A stretch of 57,239 bases of DNA from positions 1-57,239 of the forward strand of contig NZ_FOTS01000031.1 in NCBI RefSeq assembly GCF_900114615.1. Direction: 5' to 3'. Made by a program: the position numbers and the translations under genes. Source of the DNA: Pelosinus propionicus DSM 13327 (GTDB lineage: Bacteria > Bacillota > Negativicutes > DSM-13327). Below the pieces are notes generated by a model, which was not told where the DNA came from, searched no databases, and was given only the letters and a program-made list of their open reading frames with translations. Each line of letters begins with the position of its first letter. Positions within the stretch are counted from its first letter, which is position 1. This document shows, in pieces, positions 9,501 to 16,495 of this stretch.

Positions 9501-9691
9501 TCTTCCATCTGGCGTGCAGTAGCTCCCGGCCATGCAACGCTGATAACCATTTGTTTAATGGTGAAATTAGGATCTTCCATGCGTCCCAAATTTCGGTAGG
9601 CGAAAATACCAGACAGAAAAAAGACAAAAACTAGGAAATAAATGAATTGTTTATGGTTTAGTGACCAGGCGGTAAGGTTAAAATTTATCAC
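6575..9691 (-). CDS. RND-family efflux pump, inner-membrane permease (AcrB/AcrD/AcrF family)
   Basis: 1038 residues, the usual length for a hydrophobe/amphiphile RND pump. TM1 is at about 12-30, with two large periplasmic loops and two blocks of membrane helices (about 340-490 and 850-1010). The proton-relay pair of TM4 is present as LGLLVDDAI (near residue 403). The GTG start at 9691 overlaps the adaptor's stop in GTGA, so translation is probably coupled. In the usual tripartite design it exports drugs or toxic compounds using the proton gradient, with the adaptor encoded upstream. No TolC-like outer-membrane gene is in the window, so the third part must be elsewhere. Substrate is unknown. 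A TetR gene heads the operon. Confidence 0.93.
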   Translation of the reverse strand: MINFNLTAWSLNHKQFIYFLVFVFFLSGIFAYRNLGRMEDPNFTIKQMVISVAWPGATARQMEEQVTDKIEKKLQDLPGIDYLKSYSTPGQTVIYVNLNEQVSPKEIRARWLEARNMVNDIRSALPAGVLDPNFNDRFDEVYGVVYTLTGDGYTYEEMREKSEKIRRILLGIPSVRKVQLLGVQTEQIYIEIENSKLARLGIDPSIITAALQEQNAMVAAGMLETASDNVHLRISGMFENLEDVQTTPIQVGGRTFQLGDIAVVTRAYAEPADPKMFYNGQPAIGISLAMEPGGNILTLGKNLDTALSQIKQELPAGLEINQTVNQPKVVESSIDEFVKSLAEAIVIVLIVSFASLGFRSGVVVALTVPLVIAITFTLMYLTGIDLQRISLGALIIALGLLVDDAIIAIEMMIVKLEQGWSRFDAACYAYKATAFPMLTGTLVTCAGFIPIAFSKGSASEFCITLFWVVFFALVVSWMAAVTVTPLLGYLLLKIKPTQQTVKTHAHPNLYDTSFYRHFKRILLWCMYHRKTVLAVTAAAFIGSIALLGLVKQEFFPASSRPEVIVQLKLQEGASVINTEKVALQFADKLDGDPNISYYTYHVGEGAPRFVLSFEPTFHKSNFAEFIIVAKDVQARNELAQKTEQLLNTEFTDVQGHVKILFNGPAADYPVMLRVKGPDHERIRQIAEQVRTIMAAHPATQNVNLNWNEKSKVMHLEVDQAKARALGLSSQDLAASLQVQLSGASIAEFRERDKTVGMVFRFSEEDRNSPEHIKDLNIHIGNGKYVPLDQIATIRYDAEEGLIYRRNLLPMIIVQAELNPSSILTGTDVTTQVYDELQELRSSLPAGYSIEFDGTTEESMKSGKFLAEPIPAMMLIITILLMMQLQSIPKMLLTLLTAPLGIIGVAVSLLLTGSPMGFVVQLGILALSGIIMRNSIILTDQIEQHLATGESLWDAIIDSTILRFRPIMLTASAAILAMIPLVFSAFWGPMAVAIGGGLLGATLLTLLVLPVMYATWYKAQPDATTKNNSLNDAKKSIPQ

Positions 9692-10806
9692 AGAGAATCA
9701 CCGGTTATTTTTACCCGCTGTCCTTCTTTTAATTTATGAACACCGCCGCTGACAATCCGATCGCCAGGCTGCAGGCCGGCTAGCACCTGTATGGTGCCGC
9801 TGCCAAAAGAACCAGTCTTTATTGGGCGCAGTGCCAGGATATTGTCGTTCACAACCCATACGGCAGGTGTATCTCCTGTCTGGTATAATGCAGCCAGCGG
9901 AATGGAAAACATAGGCCTGATAGAACCTCCGTCTAAGGAAGCAGTGGCTGTCATGCCTAGCTTGACGGTTGGCGGCGGATTGATGAGGCTAATACGCACT
10001 TTGAAGGTACGGGTGCTTGGGTCGGCCATGGGAGACATTTCTCTCACCTTGCCGTCCAGTATCACATTAGGCAAGGCCCAGAACGTAACTTTGAGCTGTT
10101 CAGTGGTTTTTAATTCCTCCAGTCGATTTTCAGGGACATTGATTTCAATTTCCCTTTCACCGTCGAGGACAACGGTGACCACAAGCTGGCCGGCGCTGAC
10201 AATCTGACCAGCTTCGGCGGTGATCGCCGAGACAACTCCGGTCTGATCGGCTACCAATAAGGTGTAATCCAGTTGGTTAGCGCCCTGCGCATACTGTGCC
10301 GTCGCCTGCTGTACAGCCGCCGCTGCTGTATCATAAGCATTGACATATTGGTCATACTGAGCGCGGCTGACGGCGCCGCTGTCCAGTAACTGCCGGTAGC
10401 GATTCAGGTTGCTTTCCGCTAGTCTAAGCTGTGACTGCGCAGAAAATACCTGGGCAGAACTGCTGCTTACCGTTTGCTGAATATCTTTGGCATCAATCTG
10501 CATCAGCACATCGCCGACAGTGACGACGCTGCCTAATTGCACATTGCGTTTGCTGATCTTGCCGGTGACCTGAAAGGCCAGCTGGCTTTCGTAGCGGCCG
10601 CGAACTTCTCCAGCATAGCCATAACCTCGTCCGGTATTGACTGCCTGGATGACCTGTGTGCGGACCACAGGAAGGATCTCGGGTTTTATTGTTGTTTCTG
10701 AAAAATATGTTTTTGCCATAGCACCTGCTAGTAGGCAGCCGACCGTTAAGGCAGTCAGCGCATAGTAATGTTTTCTTCGGTTGGAATTCAGTCCAATGTT
10801 AAACAT
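9688..10806 (-). CDS. RND efflux periplasmic adaptor (membrane fusion protein)
   Basis: 372 residues from the ATG at 10806, which has AAGGAGT (10813-10819) 6 nt upstream; the ATG at 10827 has none. An N-terminal hydrophobic anchor (about 14-32) is followed by a split lipoyl domain (IDAKDIQQTV ... ADQTGVVSAI), a coiled-coil hairpin rich in Ala/Gln between them, then beta-barrel and membrane-proximal domains ending KEGQRVKITGDSL. This is the HlyD/MFP architecture that links the inner-membrane pump to an outer-membrane channel. The gene starts 42 bp after the TetR stop and overlaps the pump gene by 4 nt. Confidence 0.92.
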   Translation of the reverse strand: MFNIGLNSNRRKHYYALTALTVGCLLAGAMAKTYFSETTIKPEILPVVRTQVIQAVNTGRGYGYAGEVRGRYESQLAFQVTGKISKRNVQLGSVVTVGDVLMQIDAKDIQQTVSSSSAQVFSAQSQLRLAESNLNRYRQLLDSGAVSRAQYDQYVNAYDTAAAAVQQATAQYAQGANQLDYTLLVADQTGVVSAITAEAGQIVSAGQLVVTVVLDGEREIEINVPENRLEELKTTEQLKVTFWALPNVILDGKVREMSPMADPSTRTFKVRISLINPPPTVKLGMTATASLDGGSIRPMFSIPLAALYQTGDTPAVWVVNDNILALRPIKTGSFGSGTIQVLAGLQPGDRIVSGGVHKLKEGQRVKITGDSL

Positions 10807-10848
10807 CTGTATACTCCTTATTATCAAAATGTTTTCTGATGAAGAGAA

Positions 10849-11394
10849 CTACGGTGCCTGTCGAACAATACCATACAGAAGAATTTCTACCAGTTCAGGC
10901 AGGGGTATAGGTGATTCTTGGGAAAATGGTTCCAGAAGCATCCCGTCAATCATCGCATGCAATAAGTTGATATCAATTGGGCGGAGTCGGCCAGTGTCGA
11001 TATTCGCTTCAATAGCGGCGGAAATTCTTTGCCACTGGCTCTCACGGAGTTCCATGATTCTGACCCATTGTTCAGGGTAATACAGTTTTAAATCAGATAA
11101 TGCGGTATGGCTGAAAATAGTGCATGATACCTGATATGTGCTAAATAAAGTACAAAGTTCATCGGCCAGTGAGAAGTGAGACAATTGGAGGGGCGCTTGT
11201 CTCACTTTGCTCAGTATGAAACTAACAAGTTGCTTGATTAACTCGGGTTTACTCTTGAAAGAGGCATACAGGTTGCTAAGAGGGACGGACAGGCGTATGG
11301 CCAACTGGTCCATCGTTAAGGCATTGCCAATAGTATTGAAAAGAATCAGGGATACGTTAAAGACTTGCTGACGGTTATCGGTGTGTTGTGACAC
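10849..11394 (-). CDS. TetR-like regulator heading the RND operon
   Basis: 181 residues from a GTG at 11394, with AGGAGG 8 nt upstream. The N-terminal helix-turn-helix reads TMDQLAIRLSVPLSNLYASF (about 27-46), a divergent form of the TetR recognition helix, followed by an all-helical ligand domain. It is the first gene of the TetR-adaptor-pump operon, so it probably represses its own operon and responds to a pump substrate. A palindrome (11471-11488) lies 77 bp upstream of the start, in the promoter region. The same palindrome recurs near the next TetR gene, so which of the two regulators binds is open. Confidence 0.85.
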   Translation of the reverse strand: MSQHTDNRQQVFNVSLILFNTIGNALTMDQLAIRLSVPLSNLYASFKSKPELIKQLVSFILSKVRQAPLQLSHFSLADELCTLFSTYQVSCTIFSHTALSDLKLYYPEQWVRIMELRESQWQRISAAIEANIDTGRLRPIDINLLHAMIDGMLLEPFSQESPIPLPELVEILLYGIVRQAP

Positions 11395-11470
11395 AAAGTA
11401 TTCCTCCTTGGATAGAGTAAAATGGACTAAAGGAATGAAAAAATAGCGGATTAATAATTTTCATTTTTAT

Positions 11471-11488
11471 CATTGACTCAGGTCAATG
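11471..11488. promoter_or_regulatory. Operator copy 1, upstream of RND operon
   Basis: CATTGAC-TCAG-GTCAATG is a palindrome with 7-bp arms and a 4-bp centre. It shares the TGAC-N4-GTCA core with three sites at 12218-12436 and is placed between the preceding terminator and the RND operon start. Confidence 0.65.
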
Positions 11489-11495
11489 AATGAGT

Positions 11496-11520
11496 AAAAA
11501 AAATGCGTAGTTCCTACGCA
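11496..11520 (-). terminator. Terminator overlapping the stop codon of the second TetR gene
   Basis: On the minus strand TGCGTAG-GAA-CTACGCA is followed by eight T. The left arm contains the last codons and the TAG stop of the TetR gene (11514-11516), so the terminator is partly coding. Confidence 0.8.
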
Positions 11521-12140
11521 ATCCCATAGCTGGTCAATGATATTTCAAATTTGCCTTCCTCGATTCCCAGAATACGTTCTAATAAGGATATGGCCATTTT
11601 AGCTTTGCTTGCAAAGACGTCAGGTGTATCTTGAAATAAAATAGCTTCCCATACGCAAGATAAGATATTCCAGAAAAAGGAAATCGCTTGTTGCTGGCAG
11701 ACCACATGCATAGTTCCTTCCTCGTTTCCTTGCTGGATTATCTCAATAAGCAGCGGGTTAAAAATATCTTCAACTAAGGTTTTCCAGGACTTGTAGTATA
11801 AGTTAAGATGTTCTTCATCCCACAACCTTTTGAATAGAGTATTAGGCTCTTTAGGGAGAAATAGGCGTTCAATAAATAATTCCAGTTTGGGTAAGGCGTC
11901 AAGGTGGCTGCCTTCCAGCTTGAAAGAAGCGGCAATTTGCGTGCCCCAGCGGCTGCAAATTGCTTGTACTATGGCTTCTTTGGAAGGATAATAGTGGTAG
12001 AAAGTGCCTTTGGCTGCGCCAGCTTTTTTGGTAATATCAATAATCATTGTCTTTTGATAACCACTGGAGCGAAATAGTTCTAGTGCCGCATCCATTAGTT
12101 CAGTTCTACGGACTTCAGCTTCTTTTATGATTCTTGTAAT
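11514..12140 (-). CDS. TetR/AcrR regulator, probable AUU start
   Basis: The visible ATG at 12095 gives 193 residues but has no ribosome binding site and cuts into the usual N-terminal arm. The frame is open further up, reading ITRIIKEAEVRRTEL before MDAALELF, which is typical TetR N-terminal sequence. AGGAGG (12149-12154) lies 8 nt before an ATT codon at 12138-12140, and no ATG, GTG or TTG lies in frame between them. I therefore place the start at ATT (208 residues). The HTH is around ITKKAGAAKGTFYHYYPSKE, the TetR consensus. Operators flank its promoter and recur upstream of the RND operon and the DUF169 gene, so it is the likely controller of all three (inference). Confidence 0.8.
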   Translation of the reverse strand: MTRIIKEAEVRRTELMDAALELFRSSGYQKTMIIDITKKAGAAKGTFYHYYPSKEAIVQAICSRWGTQIAASFKLEGSHLDALPKLELFIERLFLPKEPNTLFKRLWDEEHLNLYYKSWKTLVEDIFNPLLIEIIQQGNEEGTMHVVCQQQAISFFWNILSCVWEAILFQDTPDVFASKAKMAISLLERILGIEEGKFEISLTSYGIA

Positions 12141-12215
12141 AACAAGTACCTCCTAACTGGTATTTCCAGGACTATTATCAAACTGATACAGAAATACTCA
12201 AGTAATAGTTTTATA

Positions 12216-12232
12216 AATGACCTCGGTCAATT
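12216..12232. promoter_or_regulatory. Operator copy 2, at TetR promoter
   Basis: AATGACCTCGGTCAATT has the TGAC-N4-GTCA core (12218-12229). It lies directly downstream of the minus-strand -10 (12238-12243), overlapping the expected transcription start of the TetR gene, a position fit for autorepression. Confidence 0.65.
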
Positions 12233-12237
12233 ATAAT

Positions 12238-12265
12238 TTTATATAAATAGTATTTGTATTGTCAA
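12238..12265 (-). promoter_or_regulatory. Promoter of second TetR gene
   Basis: On the minus strand TTGACA (12265-12260) and TATAAA (12243-12238) are 16 bp apart, with operator copy 2 immediately downstream. Confidence 0.6.
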
Positions 12266-12280
12266 GAAAATAATTTTTGC

Positions 12281-12310
12281 TTGACAATAGAGTTATTAAT
12301 TTTTTACAAT
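12281..12310 (+). promoter_or_regulatory. Promoter of DUF169 gene
   Basis: TTGACA (12281-12286) and TACAAT (12305-12310) are 18 bp apart. Operator copy 3 begins 4 bp after the -10, overlapping the start site. With the TetR promoter this makes a divergent pair in which each promoter is followed by its own operator. Confidence 0.6.
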
Positions 12311-12313
12311 AAT

Positions 12314-12329
12314 ATTGACCTGGGTCATT
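12314..12329. promoter_or_regulatory. Operator copy 3
   Basis: ATTGACCTGGGTCATT contains the TGAC-N4-GTCA core (12316-12327), just downstream of the rightward promoter. Confidence 0.65.
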
Positions 12330-12420
12330 GGCTATTGTTATTTAAAGTTTCTGAAAAGCAGGGTTACCACTTAGGCAAAATTGCAATGAATCTCCTAACT
12401 TAACTTTTTTTTATTTTATT

Positions 12421-12436
12421 ATTGACTTGGGTCAAT
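12421..12436. promoter_or_regulatory. Operator copy 4
   Basis: ATTGAC-TTGG-GTCAAT is a perfect palindrome outside its centre, about 80 bp before the DUF169 start. Its TTGACT could also be a -35 for a weak -10 TATAGG at 12444-12449, so it may cover a second promoter. Confidence 0.65.
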
Positions 12437-12516
12437 TGATAAATATAGGGGGAGTGTACATCTACACAAGCTGTTGAGTTAATGCAAATGCCGATTACGA
12501 AAAGGAGGAAATCATT

Positions 12517-13260
12517 ATGCAGAGTGAAATTGCACAGAGGTTAAAACTCAGGTATTCTCCGATTGCTATACTCTTTACCAACGAGAAACCGCAGGGGTCT
12601 CTGGAGTTTAAGGAAGGAAAATGGGGTTGTGTTGCAGCTATGTTAACCGCAGCTGCCAAAGGACGCCGGGCTGTTTTCAGTCGTAATACGTTTGGGTGTG
12701 AGGGAGGTGGCATCGGATTAGGATTATTAAATGAGTATTCAGAAGGCATGGAATACTTTCTATCTACAGGAAAAGCGGGATTAACTCCGGTAGAGGGAAT
12801 ACGTGAGCCGGAAGGTTTCAAAAAAACACCTGAGCTAGCAAAAGCTTGGATGGAGTCAGTTCCTAGCATTGATGTAGCAGAACAATACATTGTATTTAAG
12901 CCGCTTGCAGAAGTTGAGGACCAAGAAGAGCCGAAAGTGGTTGTTTTTTATGCCAATCCGGATCAATTAACTGCACTCGTTGTATTGGCCAATTATGGCC
13001 GACCTGGGCATGACAATGTTATTGCACCCTTTGGGGCAGGCTGCCAGACTGCCTGTTTATTTCCAGGGAGTGAGGCAGACGAAGAACGACCGCGGGCCGT
13101 TATTGGGATGACGGATATTTCGGTACGTCCTCGTATCGATGCCGATCTGCTGTCCTTTAGTATGCCGTATGCCATGTTTAAGGAGATGGAGGATAATGTA
13201 CCAGGGAGTTTTCTTGATAGGCATGAATGGAAGCAAATTGCTGAACGGATTCCAGGTTAA
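12517..13260 (+). CDS. DUF169 family protein
   Basis: 247 residues. AAAGGAGGAAA lies just before the ATG. The sequence has the DUF169 layout: RYSPIAILF near the N-terminus, a WGCVAAML segment (Cys39), TFGCEGGGIGLG (Cys61), an APFGAGCQTACLFPG motif and a C-terminal SFSMPYAMFKEME. The conserved cysteines suggest a metal, cofactor or redox role, but no activity is established for the family. No signal peptide. It is monocistronic and has two upstream copies of the palindrome found at the RND and TetR promoters, so it is probably induced with the efflux pump. Its link to efflux is unexplained. Confidence 0.88.
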   Translation: MQSEIAQRLKLRYSPIAILFTNEKPQGSLEFKEGKWGCVAAMLTAAAKGRRAVFSRNTFGCEGGGIGLGLLNEYSEGMEYFLSTGKAGLTPVEGIREPEGFKKTPELAKAWMESVPSIDVAEQYIVFKPLAEVEDQEEPKVVVFYANPDQLTALVVLANYGRPGHDNVIAPFGAGCQTACLFPGSEADEERPRAVIGMTDISVRPRIDADLLSFSMPYAMFKEMEDNVPGSFLDRHEWKQIAERIPG

Positions 13261-13344
13261 TAGAGCAGAGGAGTCTTTTGGTTTTAACAATAAAAGATCC
13301 GTAAGTGCGTAGGATAGATATATAGTTTTGCTAAAAACGTTTTA

Positions 13345-13420
13345 AGTATTTACAAAGAGAAGCTGCCCTATAAATTTATGGGCAGCTTCTTTCTAGTTAA
13401 CATATATGGACAAGATAAAA
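13345..13420. repeat. Hairpin repeat copy 1 (GAGAAGCT family)
   Basis: AGAAGCTGCCC (13358-13368) pairs perfectly with GGGCAGCTTCT (13380-13390), followed by TTCTAGTTAACATAT. It shares AAGTATTTACAAAGAGAAGCT and the TT(G/A)ACATA tail with copies at 20621, 26897, 30155, 39851 and 44560. Here it may terminate the DUF169 transcript. Confidence 0.75.
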
Positions 13421-13510
13421 ACAATGAATTTATCACTGTGTCTTGTTGCTTAGAACGTAAGTCGTAGAAATATATTTCTTGGTAGAATATCACGGCTATC
13501 TGAAGAAAGC

Positions 13511-14290
13511 TTATTCACCTTTAAAATGTGCCGGGCGTTTTTCTAAAAATGCAGTAATTGCTTCTTCATAATCGTGGCTGTCATAGACCTTTCGCCGCAT
13601 TCCTTGCACTCGCTCAAAGGCAGAAGGAGTAATAGAATATGCTTTTGATAAAACACGGAACTGCTCTTTAATCACCTCAATTGATAACATTGACCGAGTG
13701 CTGATTGTCGCAGCCAAATTTAATGTAAAAGAGAGAAGCTCTTCTTCTGCAACTAAATGATTGATGATGCCTACATTTAAAGCCCGATCTGCAGGTACTA
13801 ATTCAGCAGTAAAAAACATCTCTTTAGCAATATTAATCGGTAAACGATTCATAAAATGTAAAATACCTGTAGAATTGTATGGAACCCCAAGCTTAGCAGG
13901 GGTCATGGCAAACTTAGCCGTCTTATCGGCGATTACCATGTCGCAAGTCATAATTAAGTCGCAAGCGCCACCATAGACACTGCCGTGTACCATAGCAATC
14001 ACCGGACCAGGGTATTCTTCCACAGCCCGTAAAAGTACCTCAAGTGAATCGTAATAACTTAACGGATCTCTCATTTTTGACGGTAATTCTTTAACATCAT
14101 GACCTGCTGACCATACCTTAGATCCTTCTGGAGCGCGCAAAATAATGATATGTATCTTCTGTTTTTGAAAATTATCAAGTGCTTCAATAATATCATCGAC
14201 GAGTTGAGCACTTAATGCGTTTAGTTTCTGAGTATTGTTTAGCGTAATAATGCCTACTTTTTCTAAGAATTCTACCTTAACTAATGACAT
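13511..14290 (-). CDS. Methylmalonyl-CoA decarboxylase (crotonase family)
   Basis: 259 residues, AGGAGG 6 nt before the ATG. The sequence follows E. coli ScpB/YgfG closely: LNALS, a long match at ILRAPEGSKVWSAGHDVKELP (His64, counterpart of His66), GSVYGGA oxyanion-hole region (Gly108), LGVPYNSTGI with Tyr138 (counterpart of Tyr140), and a VQGMRRKVYDSHDY C-terminal stretch. Family reaction: (R)-methylmalonyl-CoA to propionyl-CoA plus CO2 in the cytoplasm, part of succinate-to-propionate conversion. It is monocistronic here, away from mutase or CoA-transferase genes, so the partner enzymes must be elsewhere. The catalytic residues seen favour the decarboxylase over a generic enoyl-CoA hydratase. 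Confidence 0.88.
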   Translation of the reverse strand: MSLVKVEFLEKVGIITLNNTQKLNALSAQLVDDIIEALDNFQKQKIHIIILRAPEGSKVWSAGHDVKELPSKMRDPLSYYDSLEVLLRAVEEYPGPVIAMVHGSVYGGACDLIMTCDMVIADKTAKFAMTPAKLGVPYNSTGILHFMNRLPINIAKEMFFTAELVPADRALNVGIINHLVAEEELLSFTLNLAATISTRSMLSIEVIKEQFRVLSKAYSITPSAFERVQGMRRKVYDSHDYEEAITAFLEKRPAHFKGE

Positions 14291-14596
14291 ATTAATCCTC
14301 CTAAAATATAAATAACATATAAGATACTGTATTACTCAGATGCAACAAGGCTGTTAAGAAATTCTTTTAAAAGAATTTTTTCTAGAGATTGCTTCCTTCG
14401 AGTGTATTTAAAATACAGTATACCGAATACTGTAATCGTTATCTTTATTATATTCCTGTTCTACAAATAATTGAAATATTGAATAATCATGATATGATAA
14501 CTATAGGTTATGATTGCAATACTGTTAGCGACACCGTTTTATAACAATAGTATTCGAATACTAAAGCTAAAATAAGCAAAGAAATCATTTTAAAAT
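14291..14596. other. Intergenic, nothing recognised
   Basis: AT-rich stretch upstream of the decarboxylase. Several TA-rich hexamers could serve as promoter elements, but no convincing -35/-10 pair, operator or ORF was found. Confidence 0.4.
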
Positions 14597-14624
14597 TAAA
14601 AACGCCTCACCCAAAGGTGAGACG
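14597..14624 (-). terminator. Terminator of the charged secreted protein gene
   Basis: On the minus strand CGTCTCACC-TTTG-GGTGAGGCG is followed by TTTTTAAT. It is 46 nt downstream of the stop at 14670. Confidence 0.75.
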
Positions 14625-14669
14625 TGTAAACTAACAATTAAGTAGCATCGCTCTAAAAGCAATAAATAT

Positions 14670-15008
14670 TTAATTGTTAGATGAGCCAATTGCAATTCCG
14701 ATTAAAAGGGCAGCAATTTCTCTTAGCGCATTGTTATGGCGTTTCTTTTCTCTTTCTTGTCGTTCATGCCAATCGCGCTCACTCTCGTGGTCACGTCGCT
14801 GCATTTCTCGATTATGCCGTTCGTTTTCTTCCCGCTCGCGTCTATCATGTTCACGCTGCTTTTCATCATTATTATGATCTCTACCATTTAGTTGTACGAA
14901 CCCTTGGCCATTATGTAATGGTGAAGCCTCAATTACAGAAGCGCTAAAACCTATTTGCATCACACCTATCATTGAATAAATTGCTATTTTTTTAACCATG
15001 TTTTTCAT
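14670..15008 (-). CDS. Small secreted, highly charged protein
   Basis: 112 residues. GGGAG lies about 9 nt before the ATG. A signal peptide (about 1-29, ending SASVIEA) is followed by a region (about 43-92) made almost only of Arg, Glu, His, Asp, Asn and Gln, with heptad-like REREENERHNREMQRRDHE character that predicts a single extended helix. The C-terminus is hydrophobic (IAALLIGIAIG) and may insert in or lie against a membrane. It has its own terminator and no operon partners. I do not recognise the family. Roles in cell-envelope spacing or metal binding (His-rich) are speculation. Confidence 0.65.
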   Translation of the reverse strand: MKNMVKKIAIYSMIGVMQIGFSASVIEASPLHNGQGFVQLNGRDHNNDEKQREHDRREREENERHNREMQRRDHESERDWHERQEREKKRHNNALREIAALLIGIAIGSSNN

Positions 15009-15179
15009 ATAGAACCACTCCCTTAATTTGTTAGCCTAATCATAACAGTAGAATGTTACAGCTATGTTACAGTTTTCCAAATTAAAGCTGGAAGTTCTTA
15101 ACAATAAAATAGGATGAAGGTAAGTTGATTCTGTGGATAAACCTGTGAATAGTATGTGGATTTCTGTGGATAACTGTAT

Positions 15180-16139
15180 CTATTTTCCCAATGTCGTCCC
15201 AGATATGGAGTTATTTAAATTCTGTATGTTGAGCGCTGCTGGTTTCACTTTATTTTGCGTTGTAAGCAGCACGCCTGCAATAGTAAGAGACATACCGATT
15301 AAATGATACGCTGAAATTTCTTCTCCATATAAAATTACAGAAATCCACAAGGCGTTCACAGGCATGAGATTAATATAAGCCGATGCTTTTGTTGCTCCAA
15401 TGCGCTGCACACCCCAATTAAATAGTAGATATGCTATCACTGTGCTGAAGACTGCCAGGTATAATAGCTCTGCCTGTGTTTGATAAGAGACATGTATGAC
15501 TTTACTCCATTGATCTTCTTTGATAATGGAAATGACCAGCAGCATCAGCGCGCCGATCATGGTTGATATAGCCGTCATTACACTTGTTCCTATAGTGCCT
15601 GTGACTTTTTTTACAATAAGCGTATAAATAACCCAGCTTGCGACTGCACCAAATAGATAGATTTCACCAATACCAATCGACATCTGAGCCAGCACACTAA
15701 AATCTCCTTTGCTGATCACTAAAGAAACTCCTAGTAAGGATATGGCCACCCCAGCCAGCGTACGCCAATTCCATGCCTCCCCCATAAAAAAACTGGCAAT
15801 ACAAGTTGTAAATACAGGATTAATGACAATAATCAAAGCCGCCGTTATCGCAGATGTGTATTGTAGACCTATGGCAAAAAAATAGTTATAAGAAAAAACA
15901 CCTGTAGCGCCTAAAGCCAGCAGGCTGAAAAAGTTCTTTTTTATAGGCTGCCAGACAAGCTCTCGACGCCAGCAGCTCCATAGGCACATAAGCAATCCGG
16001 CAATAATAAATCTGATGGATGAGGTTGTCAACGGAGGTAATTCTGATAAGATATGTTTCGTCGTGCCAAATGCGCCACCCCAAAATAAAGGCACGAATAA
16101 TAGAATAATATAAGTGCTGGTGGGACTCTGTTTTTGCAT
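15180..16139 (-). CDS. DMT superfamily (EamA) exporter
   Basis: 319 residues with about ten hydrophobic segments arranged as two EamA repeats; each half has the typical GLQYTSAITAALI or IGATKASAYINLMPV motif. It begins at an ATG with AAGGAG 8 nt upstream. This family exports amino acids, nucleosides or other small metabolites across the inner membrane. Nothing nearby identifies the substrate. Monocistronic, with the promoter region shared with an apparently unrelated rightward cluster. Confidence 0.88.
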   Translation of the reverse strand: MQKQSPTSTYIILLFVPLFWGGAFGTTKHILSELPPLTTSSIRFIIAGLLMCLWSCWRRELVWQPIKKNFFSLLALGATGVFSYNYFFAIGLQYTSAITAALIIVINPVFTTCIASFFMGEAWNWRTLAGVAISLLGVSLVISKGDFSVLAQMSIGIGEIYLFGAVASWVIYTLIVKKVTGTIGTSVMTAISTMIGALMLLVISIIKEDQWSKVIHVSYQTQAELLYLAVFSTVIAYLLFNWGVQRIGATKASAYINLMPVNALWISVILYGEEISAYHLIGMSLTIAGVLLTTQNKVKPAALNIQNLNNSISGTTLGK

Positions 16140-16306
16140 GTTGGGTTCTCCTTGTTCAGTAATAGTAGATACCTATTTTCTATTGATTTGCAATTATCGA
16201 TTTCCTTTATTCTTAAGATTATAGCACAATATTGATAGAAGTATATTCTTGTGAAGTCAATAAATTAACCACAGCATTCTTATAATGGACTCGCCTAAAT
16301 AATATG

Positions 16307-16341
16307 ACCTGAGGTTTACCATGAAACATCAGGTTGTTTTT
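16307..16341 (+). terminator. Orphan terminator-like hairpin
   Basis: ACCTGAGGTTT (16307-16317) and AAACATCAGGT (16324-16334) pair with one mismatch and are followed by TGTTTTT. No rightward gene precedes it. A TATAAT lies at 16281-16286, so a very short transcript could start near 16292 and end here, although no good -35 was found. Confidence 0.4.
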
Positions 16342-16495
16342 GCTTTGAGATGCGTAGTCTCCGTAAATAGGATAAACACCTGGCCACATGTCCTTCTAGT
16401 AGTGTATTAGTCTTGACAGGTATAATAATTTTTGATAGCATATGTTTACATTTTAATATAACGCTTGTATTTTTATCACCGGATAGAAATACGTT

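Noticed and set aside
14674-14947. Rightward frames opposite the charged secreted protein
   Set aside because: They are Arg/Ser-rich mirror frames of a biased coding sequence, without binding sites.
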